DNA of 64,000 nt from Oscillospiraceae bacterium (GTDB lineage: Bacteria > Bacillota_A > Clostridia > Oscillospirales > WRJC01). The position numbers and the translations under genes are program-made. The notes beneath the pieces were generated by a model. That model did not search any database and was not told the DNA's origin. It saw only the letters and a program-made list of their open reading frames with translations. Positions 26,500-35,476 of this stretch are shown here, one piece after another (position 1 is the first letter of the stretch; the number at the start of each line of letters is the position of its first letter). The stretch lies in contig WRJC01000016.1 in the NCBI GenBank assembly GCA_009782405.1, positions 6,725 to 70,724 of the forward strand. The letters run 5' to 3'.

Positions 26500-29241
26500 A
26501 TGGCAAACATAAATAGCGCAAAATATATATGGTTTTGCCCAAACGACAAGTCCAGGAATCCGTATGCCGCATTCAGGAAAACTTTCGAAATAACCGATGC
26601 GGAAAAAATAAATAACGCGAATTTCAACATTTTTGCGGACACGAATTACAAGCTGTACATCAACGGCGCTTTCTTGGGTTTCGGGCCGGCCAGGTTCGAC
26701 CCGAGGTATCCGCAGTACGACACATATGATTTGCTGCCATATTTGAAAAACGGCAAAAATGCGATAGCGGCGCTCGCGAATTTCCACGGCCACAAAACGT
26801 TCAAAAACGTGCCGATGGCCGCCGCGATGATCGCCTGGGGGCAAGCGGGGGAAATCGACCTGTCAACAAACGGCCAAAACTGGAAATGCGGGCAATATGC
26901 GGCTCATACGCGCTACACGCCGAAATTGAGTTTCGCATTGAATGCGCAAATTTATTATGACCAGGACAAGTTTGACGAAAAATGGATTTCATCGGATTAT
27001 GACGACAGCAACTGGAAAAATGCGGAGGAAATTGAAAACCAAAATTGTTTCGGCGAACTCCTCCCCCGCGAAATCCCGTTCATGTCGATGGAAAAATTTA
27101 AACCTGCCACAAAAACAAGAATTTTCCCGTTGGATGAAAACGAGGATTTGTATTCGTTTTTCATCGAGCTCCCCTATACGCTCGACACTACCAAAAAACA
27201 GACAAAATACAAAGATTTTGTCGAGTGGGCCACATATATATACTCGCCTTGCGAACAGGACATAGTTTCGGCAACGCTGTATGAAACGGTTTTCGCAAAC
27301 GGCGCCGTATGCGAGCCAAAGTTCGAGGACGATTCGAAACCCCTGCGCTGGAATTTTGCCATGCATTTGGAAGAAGGCTGGAATGAAATCTCCGGAAGCG
27401 TGAAAATTTATCAGGACATTTACGAAAACTATTTGGCGCTCCCCAAAAACAAAGGCTTGGAATTGTCGGCAGACAAACAAAAAAACAGCGGCAATTTATT
27501 TAAACACACGGTCATAAACCTGAAAGAAGAAGGCAAAGAATGGGTTTATTCGACAAAAAAAGAAAAGGCCGAAAGCCCCTGCCGAGAAGCGAGCTGGGAT
27601 TCATACAAAAGCTCCCTGCAATCGATCGAACCGGATAAACTAAATGGGTTTGTATTCAAAAAAAGTTTATACCCCGACGGATTCGCCTTGATATTTAACC
27701 TGGAGCATATGCACCTTGCATTTCCGAATTTTGAATTTAAGGGAACGAGAGGCGCAAAGATCGATTTGCTTTACAGCGACAGATATATGCCCGACGGAAA
27801 ACACGTCAGGCAACAGTCGTGGATCCCTTTGGGGGACAGGCTGTCCTGTTCGGGTAAAATCGACGGCATCAAATGGTCGCCCTTGCAGCCGAGGGGCTTT
27901 AAATATTTGAACATAACCGTCAGAAACACCTCGGGCGATGTCACCCTCGAAAATATGGATTTCATATCCGCAGGTTATCCGGCAAAAAAGAACGGAAATT
28001 TCGAGTGTTCCGACCCGGCGCTCAACAACATTTGGAAAATGTGCGCCTTGACGCAGTCGGTGAACATGGAAGATGCCTACGACGACTGCGTAGACCGCGA
28101 AAGGGGGCTTTACGTCCTCGACACGCTCATACAATACCACAACAACTTGGTTTGTTTCGGGGACCACAAGCTTATGAAACGTTCTCTTGAACTGTACGCG
28201 CAGTCGATTCACCCGAAAGGGCAATATAGATGCCTTTACCCCAACACGGGCGATTATGTGCTTCCGGATTTTTCGCTTTATGCAGTCGAGGGTTTTTACA
28301 GCTATTATTTGTATACGGGCGACAAAGATTTGATTTTGGCATGGTGGGATTCGATAATGACCAACATGAACGTGTTCGCCGCGCTTTCGGACTTGCGGAG
28401 CGACTGCCTCTTAGATGCCGACCCGCCGGACAAGTCGAATCCGGACGACAGGCGCACAGGGCACCTCGGAGACGGCGGCTGCACGAACAACAGGGGCATA
28501 AACTGCATATTTTCTTGCTTGTACCTAATCGTTTTGCGCGGGGCGCAATTTTTGGCGAAAGAAACAAACAAGCAAAAAGATTATGAAAATATGTCAAAAA
28601 GAATAAAAATTTTGGAAAAATCGATCCCGGAAACTTTTTGGGGCGAAGAGAAGGGCCTGTTTTCGGACAATGCGGAAATGAAATATTTTTCCCCGCACGC
28701 CTCGCTGTTCGCTGTCCGCGCCGGGGTCGCAAGCGAAGATAAACTTGCCGTTTTGCAAAAAAACCTTGAAGCGCTGCTCGTTCCGTTTTTCAAAAACGGA
28801 TACGACGCATTTGGCGGAGTCGCTTTCACCACGAGTTACGCTTATTATATGCTCGATGCCATGTACAAGGCCGGAATGTGCGAAATCGCCGAATCGTGCA
28901 TGAAAGAAGGCTGGGGCTGGATTTTGTCGAAAGGGCTAAAAACCACCCCGGAGCATTTCAACTTGCAAGAAAGCAATTGCCATGCCTGGACGGCGAGCCC
29001 CGCATATATCATGTCCAGATACATTCTCGGAGTAAATTTCGACATAAAAAAGGGTCTAAATGAGGTTGTTCTCGATGTAAAGGCTACAAAAAGAATAAAG
29101 TGGGCGAAAGGCGTTTTCCCGCACCCGCTGGGGGATATTGAAATAGGCTGGCACAGGGGCGAAAACGGCGAGATAATATTTGACAAGACAAAAGCGCCAA
29201 AAGGCGTGAATTTAGAAATAACCTACTCGAGGTTTGCGTGA
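26500..29241 (+). CDS. Alpha-L-rhamnosidase-like glycoside hydrolase (GH78)
   Basis: The 913-residue protein has no signal peptide, so it acts in the cytoplasm. N-terminal beta domains (FNIFADTNYKLYINGAFLGFGPARF) precede an alpha/alpha-barrel from about residue 500. The barrel opens with the GH78 acid motif DDCVDRERG near residue 528, the counterpart of the usual DC-x2-RE block holding the general acid, and later has W-rich toroid segments and a beta C-terminus. GH78 enzymes release L-rhamnose from pectin, glycoside or glycan fragments by inversion. The ATG at 26500 is preferred because AAAGGA lies seven bases upstream. The 3' end overlaps the convergent gene by 19 bases. Confidence 0.88.
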   Translation: MANINSAKYIWFCPNDKSRNPYAAFRKTFEITDAEKINNANFNIFADTNYKLYINGAFLGFGPARFDPRYPQYDTYDLLPYLKNGKNAIAALANFHGHKTFKNVPMAAAMIAWGQAGEIDLSTNGQNWKCGQYAAHTRYTPKLSFALNAQIYYDQDKFDEKWISSDYDDSNWKNAEEIENQNCFGELLPREIPFMSMEKFKPATKTRIFPLDENEDLYSFFIELPYTLDTTKKQTKYKDFVEWATYIYSPCEQDIVSATLYETVFANGAVCEPKFEDDSKPLRWNFAMHLEEGWNEISGSVKIYQDIYENYLALPKNKGLELSADKQKNSGNLFKHTVINLKEEGKEWVYSTKKEKAESPCREASWDSYKSSLQSIEPDKLNGFVFKKSLYPDGFALIFNLEHMHLAFPNFEFKGTRGAKIDLLYSDRYMPDGKHVRQQSWIPLGDRLSCSGKIDGIKWSPLQPRGFKYLNITVRNTSGDVTLENMDFISAGYPAKKNGNFECSDPALNNIWKMCALTQSVNMEDAYDDCVDRERGLYVLDTLIQYHNNLVCFGDHKLMKRSLELYAQSIHPKGQYRCLYPNTGDYVLPDFSLYAVEGFYSYYLYTGDKDLILAWWDSIMTNMNVFAALSDLRSDCLLDADPPDKSNPDDRRTGHLGDGGCTNNRGINCIFSCLYLIVLRGAQFLAKETNKQKDYENMSKRIKILEKSIPETFWGEEKGLFSDNAEMKYFSPHASLFAVRAGVASEDKLAVLQKNLEALLVPFFKNGYDAFGGVAFTTSYAYYMLDAMYKAGMCEIAESCMKEGWGWILSKGLKTTPEHFNLQESNCHAWTASPAYIMSRYILGVNFDIKKGLNEVVLDVKATKRIKWAKGVFPHPLGDIEIGWHRGENGEIIFDKTKAPKGVNLEITYSRFA

Positions 29242-29780
29242 AATTTCCAAAGGGATTTCAAATCCAAATTTTTTTCGTTTGCGATCATCATGCAGATGCT
29301 GTCGCATAAGATATAAAGGGACTGTTCGAAAAGGCTGCTCATTATTTGCGCCGAATTTAGTTCGTCGGGCAGGTTGAGTTTGGTTTTGACAGGGATGCGC
29401 ACGAATATGTCGGCGTATTGCTTCAGCGAGCTTTGCGGGTTTGAGCCTATGTGAGCCACTTTCGCATCGTATTTCTTCGCCGTTCTGGCGATTTGCACCG
29501 GGCAGACGGTTTCTCCCGAACCCGACCCGATTATGAGCAAATCATTTTCGGTTATCGCGGGCTCGTTCAAATCCCCCACGCAATAGGCGTTCACGCCCAA
29601 GTGGTTCAACCTTTTGCAAAATGCCTGAAGGGACAAAAAACTACGCCCGACCCCGAACAAAAACACCGTTTTGGCATCCATGATGCTGTAAGCCAAACAA
29701 TTTGTTTCGGTTTCGTCCGTATTGTCCAATGCTTGTGCGATTTCTCCCAAAATGATTTTGTGCGTTTTTTTAAAATCCAC
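29223..29780 (-). CDS. hxlB: 6-phospho-3-hexuloisomerase (SIS domain)
   Basis: The 185-residue protein is a single SIS sugar isomerase domain. It fits 6-phospho-3-hexuloisomerase, which turns arabino-3-hexulose 6-phosphate into fructose 6-phosphate. Matching features are FLFGVGRSFLSLQAFCKRL, IIGSGSGETVCPVQIA near residue 83, SNPQSSLKQYADI, the MSSLFEQSLYILCD helix, and the HANLE ending typical of the family. The frame could start upstream at 29864, but a GTG at 29780 with AAAGGA nine bases before it gives the normal family length. No hexulose-phosphate synthase gene is adjacent, so it may serve formaldehyde handling, pentose supply, or another sugar. Confidence 0.85.
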   Translation of the reverse strand: MDFKKTHKIILGEIAQALDNTDETETNCLAYSIMDAKTVFLFGVGRSFLSLQAFCKRLNHLGVNAYCVGDLNEPAITENDLLIIGSGSGETVCPVQIARTAKKYDAKVAHIGSNPQSSLKQYADIFVRIPVKTKLNLPDELNSAQIMSSLFEQSLYILCDSICMMIANEKNLDLKSLWKFHANLE

Positions 29781-29811
29781 GGCCGTTTGTCCTTTCTTGA
29801 TATTTTTTCGC

Positions 29812-29840
29812 AGTATAGCACAAACCATGCGTTTTGTCAA
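29812..29840 (-). promoter_or_regulatory. Promoter of hxlB
   Basis: On the minus strand TTGACA and TATACT are 17 bases apart, about 32 bases before the GTG start. Its position supports the downstream start of that gene. Confidence 0.78.
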
Positions 29841-29887
29841 TAATTTTTTTTGGTTCAAAAACATAATAAAGGGGAATTATTTATTTT

Positions 29888-30610
29888 ATGAAAATTCAAT
29901 ATTTTGACGATTATGCGAAAATGTCGCGTTTTGCCGCCGAATTTGTGGCAGAAGCCATGAGAGGCGCGCCAAAATGCAAAAAGTTTGTTTTGGGGTTGCC
30001 GACGGGTTCCACGCCGCTCGGGATGTATGCAAATTTGATTGAAATGAACAAATCGGGCGAACCGGATTTTTCCGAGGTTGTCACATTCAACCTCGACGAA
30101 TATTACCCGATAAAAAAAGACCACCCTCAGAGTTATGACAAATTCATGTTCGAAAATTTTTTCGGCAAAATAAACATAAACCCCAAAAACGTGAATATCC
30201 CCAACGGCGAAGCTTCTGACCCTTTTTTGGAATGCGGGGAATACGAAGAAAAGATAGAATCCGCAGGCGGAATCGACCTGATGATTTTGGGAGTCGGGGC
30301 AAACGGCCACATCGGATTCAACGAACCCCACAGTTGGCTTCTTTCCCGAACCCACATTGCAGAATTGAGCGAAAACACGAAAGAACAAAACAAGCGGTTT
30401 TTCGATTCGATCGAAGAAGTACCGGACACTGCTTTGACGATGGGCATGGGGAGCATATTGAAAGCGAAAAAGATATTGCTGCTCGTGAGCGGGGAATCGA
30501 AAAAAGAAGTGTTCAAGCAATTTCAAAACGGAAGGATAACGACCGAAATTCCGGTGACATTTTTGCACTTGCACAAGGATGTGACAATTATCAGCGACAT
30601 AAGTTTGTGA
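29888..30610 (+). CDS. nagB: Glucosamine-6-phosphate deaminase
   Basis: NagB converts glucosamine 6-phosphate to fructose 6-phosphate and ammonia, feeding amino sugars into glycolysis. The 240-residue protein has the family motifs LGLPTGSTPLGMY near residue 37, FNLDEYYPI near 69 with the catalytic Asp, and LGVGANGHIGFNEP near 135 with the ring-opening His. The length is normal. AAAGGGG lies about 11 bases before the ATG. It is divergent from hxlB, another fructose 6-phosphate-producing isomerase, and 22 bases before vsr. Confidence 0.95.
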   Translation: MKIQYFDDYAKMSRFAAEFVAEAMRGAPKCKKFVLGLPTGSTPLGMYANLIEMNKSGEPDFSEVVTFNLDEYYPIKKDHPQSYDKFMFENFFGKININPKNVNIPNGEASDPFLECGEYEEKIESAGGIDLMILGVGANGHIGFNEPHSWLLSRTHIAELSENTKEQNKRFFDSIEEVPDTALTMGMGSILKAKKILLLVSGESKKEVFKQFQNGRITTEIPVTFLHLHKDVTIISDISL

Positions 30611-30632
30611 ATTCGAAACGAGGGGCTGAAAA

Positions 30633-31109
30633 ATGGGCAAATTGGCGCCGACCGACGACGCAAAACGGAGCTATACGATGAGCCGGATAAAAAGCAAGGA
30701 TACCTCGATTGAAGTTTCCTTGCGCAAAGCGCTTTGGGGGCAGGGAATAAGGTATAGGAAAAATTACAAAAATTTGCCCGGTGCGCCGGACATCGCAATC
30801 ACCAAGCATCGAATCGCCATATTTTGCGACGGCGAGTTCTGGCATGGCAAAGACTGGGAAACGAAAAAACCCAAAATACAAAACAACCGCGAATATTGGA
30901 TGGAAAAAATCGAACGGAATGTAAACCGCGACTTTGAAGCGGAAAGGGCGCTTTCGGCTATGGGATGGGTCGTCATGAGAATATGGGGCTTTGACATAAA
31001 AAAAGATTTGCCCGGCTGCGTCGAGGAAATAAAGGATGCGATATTTCAAAGCAAAATGGCGGCATATGGCAAATACGGAACCAACGATGAATATTCCGGG
31101 CAACATTGA
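30633..31109 (+). CDS. vsr: Very short patch repair endonuclease
   Basis: Vsr nicks beside T:G mismatches that arise when 5-methylcytosine deaminates, starting repair. The 158-residue protein has the family opening SRIKSKDTSIEVSLRKALW, the GAPDIAITKHRIAIFCDGEFWHGKDW catalytic stretch in two parts (PD plus the DGEFWHG zinc and catalytic region), and MGWVVMRIWGFDI near the end. GGGG precedes the ATG. Vsr genes usually sit beside a cytosine-5 methyltransferase, but none is present here. The gene stops four bases from the convergent sulfatase. Confidence 0.93.
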   Translation: MGKLAPTDDAKRSYTMSRIKSKDTSIEVSLRKALWGQGIRYRKNYKNLPGAPDIAITKHRIAIFCDGEFWHGKDWETKKPKIQNNREYWMEKIERNVNRDFEAERALSAMGWVVMRIWGFDIKKDLPGCVEEIKDAIFQSKMAAYGKYGTNDEYSGQH

Positions 31110-31113
31110 AATT

Positions 31114-32541
31114 TCACCAAGCGAGTTTGCCCGATTCAAACAATGGCAAACCGAAATGTTTTTGGGATTTGTCCCACTCGCCGACCAAATCGTTTTTTAA
31201 AATGAAGTCATTCCAATCCAAAACCGCGTCATCATATTCTTTTGCTTTTTGGTCGAGTTTGCATTTGAAATCGGATATCAATTTTTTGCATTTTTTTTCG
31301 TCTTTCAAATTTTTCAATTGATATGGGTCGCTATTCATGTCGAACAAAAAAGTGCAGTCCGCATCCGCTTCGCGCGCATACAAATAATCTTTGGTGCGAA
31401 GCGCCCTCCAGGCTCCATACGGCCTCACGGCAGCATTGTGGCATGGGACATGGCTTGCTATATACGCACAGTCGAGCCCCGGCTTGCCCTCGAGAAACAT
31501 TGGCGACAAATCTACCCCGTCGCGTTTTTCGTCAAATGACATCCCCATCATGGAAAGCAAGGTTTCCGGAAGATCCACAAGCGAAGCGATTTCGTTCAGG
31601 TAGCCTTTTGTTGTTTTTCCTTCCCATCTGACGAGAAGAGGAACTCTTGCGCTTTCTTCATGGGGAAGCTGTTTGTCGATAAATCGGTGCGATCCGAGCA
31701 TGTCTCCATGGTCGCTGGTGAACACCACGATCGTATCTTCGCTCAATTTGTTTTTTTCGAGATAATCCAGAAGCCGCCCGAATTGTTCGTCGATAGCGGT
31801 TATGTGGCCGTAATATCCGCGGTAAAGTTCTTCGATGAAATTTTTGTCTTGTTCTTTGGTGGTGAGCCTGTGGCCTTTCCCAAACGGCTCGGCATGGAAC
31901 ATATCCATAGTATCCTGCACATTTTCGCGCAGAGTCAAAAGTTTGCCTTTATACATATCGAGATATTTTTGGGGCATACGGTGATAAGGGCCATGCGGGG
32001 GACTCCAGGAGAGATACAGGGCAAACGGATCGTCTTTGTTGCGCCGCAAAAAATCGAGCGCCAAATCGGTCAGTTTAGCGGGTTCATATGCGGTTTCAGG
32101 GTGCAAAACGTTGTTTTCATCGTAATAGCTCCAATTGAGATAGTCGTGGTTGCAGTTGTTGATTTTCCATTCCGAAAATCCGAAGCGTTTTTCCGAAGGC
32201 ACATATTGATCCCTTGGCACCCCGGTCAAATGCCACTTGCCGATATACCCGGTTTTGTAGCCGTTTTCCTTCAGCACGCAGGATATGTCTTTTATGTCGT
32301 GGCGTATAGGCAGGTCGTTTGCGGCGGCGCGGTGCTTGTTTGGCATATATCCGGTGATAAGCGTGCCGCGTATGGGAACGCACAAAGGCGCATTTGTCAT
32401 GCAACAGTCCACAACGGCGGCATTTTCGGCAAAACGGTCGAAATTTGGCGACATCACCTCTTTGTTGCCGTAACATCCGAGATCGCACCACCTTTGCTGG
32501 TCGGAAAAAACAAATAATAAATTGGGGGTTTTGTTTTTCAT
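31114..32541 (-). CDS. S1-family sulfatase
   Basis: The 475-residue protein hydrolyzes sulfate esters using a formylglycine made from cysteine. Motifs include NLLFVFSDQQRWCDLGCYGN with metal-binding Asp, the modification site CVPIRGTLITG near residue 53, YIGKWHL near 107, SPPHGPYH, and FTSDHGDMLGSH with metal ligands near 280. The position two before the Arg-Gly pair of CxPxR holds Pro, and Ile replaces the usual Ser before Arg. There is no signal peptide, so a cytoplasmic role on imported sulfated sugars is likely. AAGGA precedes the ATG at 32541. A maturase gene is not in the window. The substrate is unknown. Confidence 0.9.
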   Translation of the reverse strand: MKNKTPNLLFVFSDQQRWCDLGCYGNKEVMSPNFDRFAENAAVVDCCMTNAPLCVPIRGTLITGYMPNKHRAAANDLPIRHDIKDISCVLKENGYKTGYIGKWHLTGVPRDQYVPSEKRFGFSEWKINNCNHDYLNWSYYDENNVLHPETAYEPAKLTDLALDFLRRNKDDPFALYLSWSPPHGPYHRMPQKYLDMYKGKLLTLRENVQDTMDMFHAEPFGKGHRLTTKEQDKNFIEELYRGYYGHITAIDEQFGRLLDYLEKNKLSEDTIVVFTSDHGDMLGSHRFIDKQLPHEESARVPLLVRWEGKTTKGYLNEIASLVDLPETLLSMMGMSFDEKRDGVDLSPMFLEGKPGLDCAYIASHVPCHNAAVRPYGAWRALRTKDYLYAREADADCTFLFDMNSDPYQLKNLKDEKKCKKLISDFKCKLDQKAKEYDDAVLDWNDFILKNDLVGEWDKSQKHFGLPLFESGKLAW

Positions 32542-32586
32542 GTTTTTTTCCTTTTTCCCTTTCATTTTTGGCGTATCGGCATATTT

Positions 32587-34029
32587 TCAGACCACATATA
32601 TATAATTTATTTCCATGTCTTCGGTACCCGTCAAAAAACAGCCTTTTTGCTTGGCGTAATTTATATATTCCAAAATTTCTTTTGTGATTTCCTCGCCCGG
32701 CGCGAGTATTGGTATGCCCGGAGGATAGCACATCACGAATTCACCTGAAACTAATCCGGCGCTCCGATCTATCAAAACTCTTTTCCCTTCCGAATAAAAA
32801 GCTTCTTTGGGCGCGAGTTTCACTTTCGGATTTATATATTCATTTTCGAACATTCCCGCAGAGTCTTTTGAATAAAGCCGCTTGATTTCCGAAAGCGCCG
32901 CGACCAGCCGCTCGATTTCAAACATCCTGTCCCCGGCGGATATGATGGCCAAAATATTTCCTATGTCGCCAAGTTCGATTTGTATGTCGTATTCGTCGCG
33001 CAAAATATCGTAAACTTCTTTGCCCGCAAGTCCGATGTCCCGCGTATAGACGGAAAGTTTCGTGAGATCATAGTCGAATATGCTGTCCCCATTTGCGAGT
33101 TCCTTCGAATAGGCGTAATATCCGCCGATTTTGTTTATTTCACCCCTTGCGTATTCGGCGAAGCCGATGGTTTTTTTTACTATTTCTTTTCCGTTTTGCG
33201 CCATGTTTTTTCGCGCAAGGTCGAGCGAGGCGAGAAGCAGGTAAGAAGCGCTCGTGCTCTGGGTGAGGTTTATGATTTGTCGCATATATCCGGCATCAAT
33301 ATTTTCCCCGCACATCAAAAACGAACTTTGAGTCAGCGAACCTCCCGTTTTGTGCATGCTCACAGCCGACGCGTCGGCTCCGGCCCGCATTGCCGGCATG
33401 GGTTGATTTTCCCCGAAATAAAAATGCGTTCCGTGCGCTTCGTCCGCCAACAGAAGCATTTTGTTTTTATGGGCGAGTTTTGCGATTTCGCCCAGGTTCG
33501 GGCATATGCCGTAATAGGTTGGATTGTTTACAAATACCGCTTTGGCCCCCGGGTGTTTTTTTATCGCCTCGGCGACATCTCCAATTGACATTCCAAGCGA
33601 AATGCCTATTTCTTTGTTTGTCCCGGGATTTATATATATAGGCACGGCGCCGCAGACCACGAGCGCATTTATCGCGCTTTTGTGCACGTTTCTGGGCATT
33701 ATTATCTCGTCGCCCGATTTGCAGGCGTACATGATCATCGCCTGAACCGAAGATGTGGTTCCGCCCACCATGAAAAACGCATTGGAGGCAAAAAACGCTT
33801 CGGCGGCGATTTGTCCGGCTTCTTTTATTATGGATTCGGGATGGCTCAAAAAATCGAGCGATTTCATCGAATTCACATCGGATTGCATGCAGGTTTCCCC
33901 CAAAAAATCCGTGAGCTCCTTGTTGCCCCTGCCGCCTTTGTGGCCCGGAACGTCGAATTTCACGATTCGGTCGCTTCTGTATTTTTTCAACGCCTCGAAA
34001 ATCGGCGCTTTACTTTGATCCATAGCCAA
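32587..34029 (-). CDS. Orn/Lys/Arg decarboxylase family PLP enzyme
   Basis: The 480-residue protein is a fold-type I PLP enzyme that decarboxylates a basic amino acid, giving a polyamine precursor. The FDVPGHKGG motif near residue 25, DEAHGTHFYF near 210, and the PLP lysine in SMHKTGGSLTQS near 236 are characteristic. The C-terminus has the family's VMCYPPGIPILAPGE motif near residue 430. The best start is TTG at 34029, eight bases after GGAGG; ATG at 34023 is an alternative. Lysine, ornithine and arginine cannot be told apart here. It lies 45 bases before the sulfatase gene in the same direction. Confidence 0.9.
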   Translation of the reverse strand: MAMDQSKAPIFEALKKYRSDRIVKFDVPGHKGGRGNKELTDFLGETCMQSDVNSMKSLDFLSHPESIIKEAGQIAAEAFFASNAFFMVGGTTSSVQAMIMYACKSGDEIIMPRNVHKSAINALVVCGAVPIYINPGTNKEIGISLGMSIGDVAEAIKKHPGAKAVFVNNPTYYGICPNLGEIAKLAHKNKMLLLADEAHGTHFYFGENQPMPAMRAGADASAVSMHKTGGSLTQSSFLMCGENIDAGYMRQIINLTQSTSASYLLLASLDLARKNMAQNGKEIVKKTIGFAEYARGEINKIGGYYAYSKELANGDSIFDYDLTKLSVYTRDIGLAGKEVYDILRDEYDIQIELGDIGNILAIISAGDRMFEIERLVAALSEIKRLYSKDSAGMFENEYINPKVKLAPKEAFYSEGKRVLIDRSAGLVSGEFVMCYPPGIPILAPGEEITKEILEYINYAKQKGCFLTGTEDMEINYIYVV

Positions 34030-34077
34030 TTTTAAATCCTCCAGAAATAAATAAATTGAAAAAGTCTTCCCGGTTTT

Positions 34078-35466
34078 TCACGTTTTTTTTTCATCGGCGA
34101 AATTTTGCGAATAGCAGGAATAAATCGCTTCTTTCGTGGAATATAGCCCTTTTGCCGCGAAAAATGCGAAAGCCGACAAAATGGCAAAGTAGGCGAATAT
34201 GAAAATCCCCGATTGCGGCAAAATGGGAAAAACCGCTTTCACGCAAAAAGCGGCCGCCGCTATGCGCAAGATCCTGTTTTTATGCTTTCCGTAATTTTTT
34301 TCGGATGAAGTTAGGTATTTGTCCAAATACCTCTCGGAAAATTCGAGATGACAACGCCGCAATTCCAAAACAAACGATAAAAATTCAATAAATATGAAAA
34401 AGAAAATGATGACCGAAACCAAAAAAGACACGACGGACAAGTATTTCATGACTTGCACATAAATTGCATTTTCGCCGGAAAAAGCGGATTCATCCGATAA
34501 CCTGCAAGCAATTCCGGTTATATAGGCGAAAACCGAAACGAACGAATTGGCCAACAGCAATAAAAACAACTTTTTGCTTTTCAATTCGGGGTTTTTTCGA
34601 AGTATCATAAAAATCCCGGGAACAAAAAGAACGCACATCGCAAAATCCGGCAAAAAATTTATATTGTCCACAAAAAGATCTGCAAAAAACACGCATCCGA
34701 GTATAAAAAGCAAAAAGGCAGAATGCAAATTTTGTTTTACCACGAAAAAATGGTTGTTTAAAAGCTTATGATTTATTTTTGCCTTCACATAACCATGCAG
34801 CTCGTCGTCTTTTGATATCGCGAAAAAAAACGGGAGGATCAACGAAAGCAAAAACAAGGCTATCAGCGTCTGTATTATAAAACAAGGTGGGAGCAACAGA
34901 TTTTTGGCAAAATCCGCGTCCAAATAAGCGTCAAAAAACAAACTCAAACCATCCCACGCGCTTTCGGTAAGCAATATCGGAAGAAGCGGCACAAGCGAAA
35001 GCGCGAATTTTAAAACCATGAAAAATTTTATCGATTTGATTGCAAAATCGGAGTTTTTCAAATATGCGAGCTTGTTGCCAAGCTGAAAAAAGCTGTCCAG
35101 CGCTTTGAATATATTCGAAAAAATCAAAATTCCCAAAACAACTTCGAAACTCGAAAGCAAAACAGTGAAAAGGAGCAAATCGCTGGAATCGATTTTTTTG
35201 ATGCCCAACAAAAAATAGATTATATTCCAAATAAATTTGGCGATTGAAACAAAATAGCAAACATTGATGTATTTTTTCGCTTTTGCCAAATTTTCATTTA
35301 TGCAAAAAGAATTGCCTATTGCGGCGGATATGAAAAACAAACCGATTAAATCGGGCAAAAAATCGATTGTGTTTATGTTGAAGTCCATAAAAAATATAAG
35401 GCCGATGCCAAAATATTTGAAATCAAACGATTTTTTCCCGCCGGTATTCGCATTATAATTTTCCAA
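34078..35466 (-). CDS. Multi-spanning membrane protein of unknown function
   Basis: I do not recognise the family. The predicted protein has about 462 residues and roughly ten hydrophobic segments. It looks internally duplicated: the first half has FFMDFNINTIDFLPDLIGLFF and the second has FFADLFVDNINFLPDFAMCVLF. The C-terminal quarter has further membrane segments and a short basic tail. The frame runs upstream to 35544 inside the preceding gene. The TTG at 35466, about ten bases after AGGGGTGA that includes the upstream stop, is the likely start. It lies in the secA direction, after another unknown membrane protein. Confidence 0.6.
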   Translation of the reverse strand: MENYNANTGGKKSFDFKYFGIGLIFFMDFNINTIDFLPDLIGLFFISAAIGNSFCINENLAKAKKYINVCYFVSIAKFIWNIIYFLLGIKKIDSSDLLLFTVLLSSFEVVLGILIFSNIFKALDSFFQLGNKLAYLKNSDFAIKSIKFFMVLKFALSLVPLLPILLTESAWDGLSLFFDAYLDADFAKNLLLPPCFIIQTLIALFLLSLILPFFFAISKDDELHGYVKAKINHKLLNNHFFVVKQNLHSAFLLFILGCVFFADLFVDNINFLPDFAMCVLFVPGIFMILRKNPELKSKKLFLLLLANSFVSVFAYITGIACRLSDESAFSGENAIYVQVMKYLSVVSFLVSVIIFFFIFIEFLSFVLELRRCHLEFSERYLDKYLTSSEKNYGKHKNRILRIAAAAFCVKAVFPILPQSGIFIFAYFAILSAFAFFAAKGLYSTKEAIYSCYSQNFADEKKT

Positions 35467-35476
35467 AGCTGCAAAC

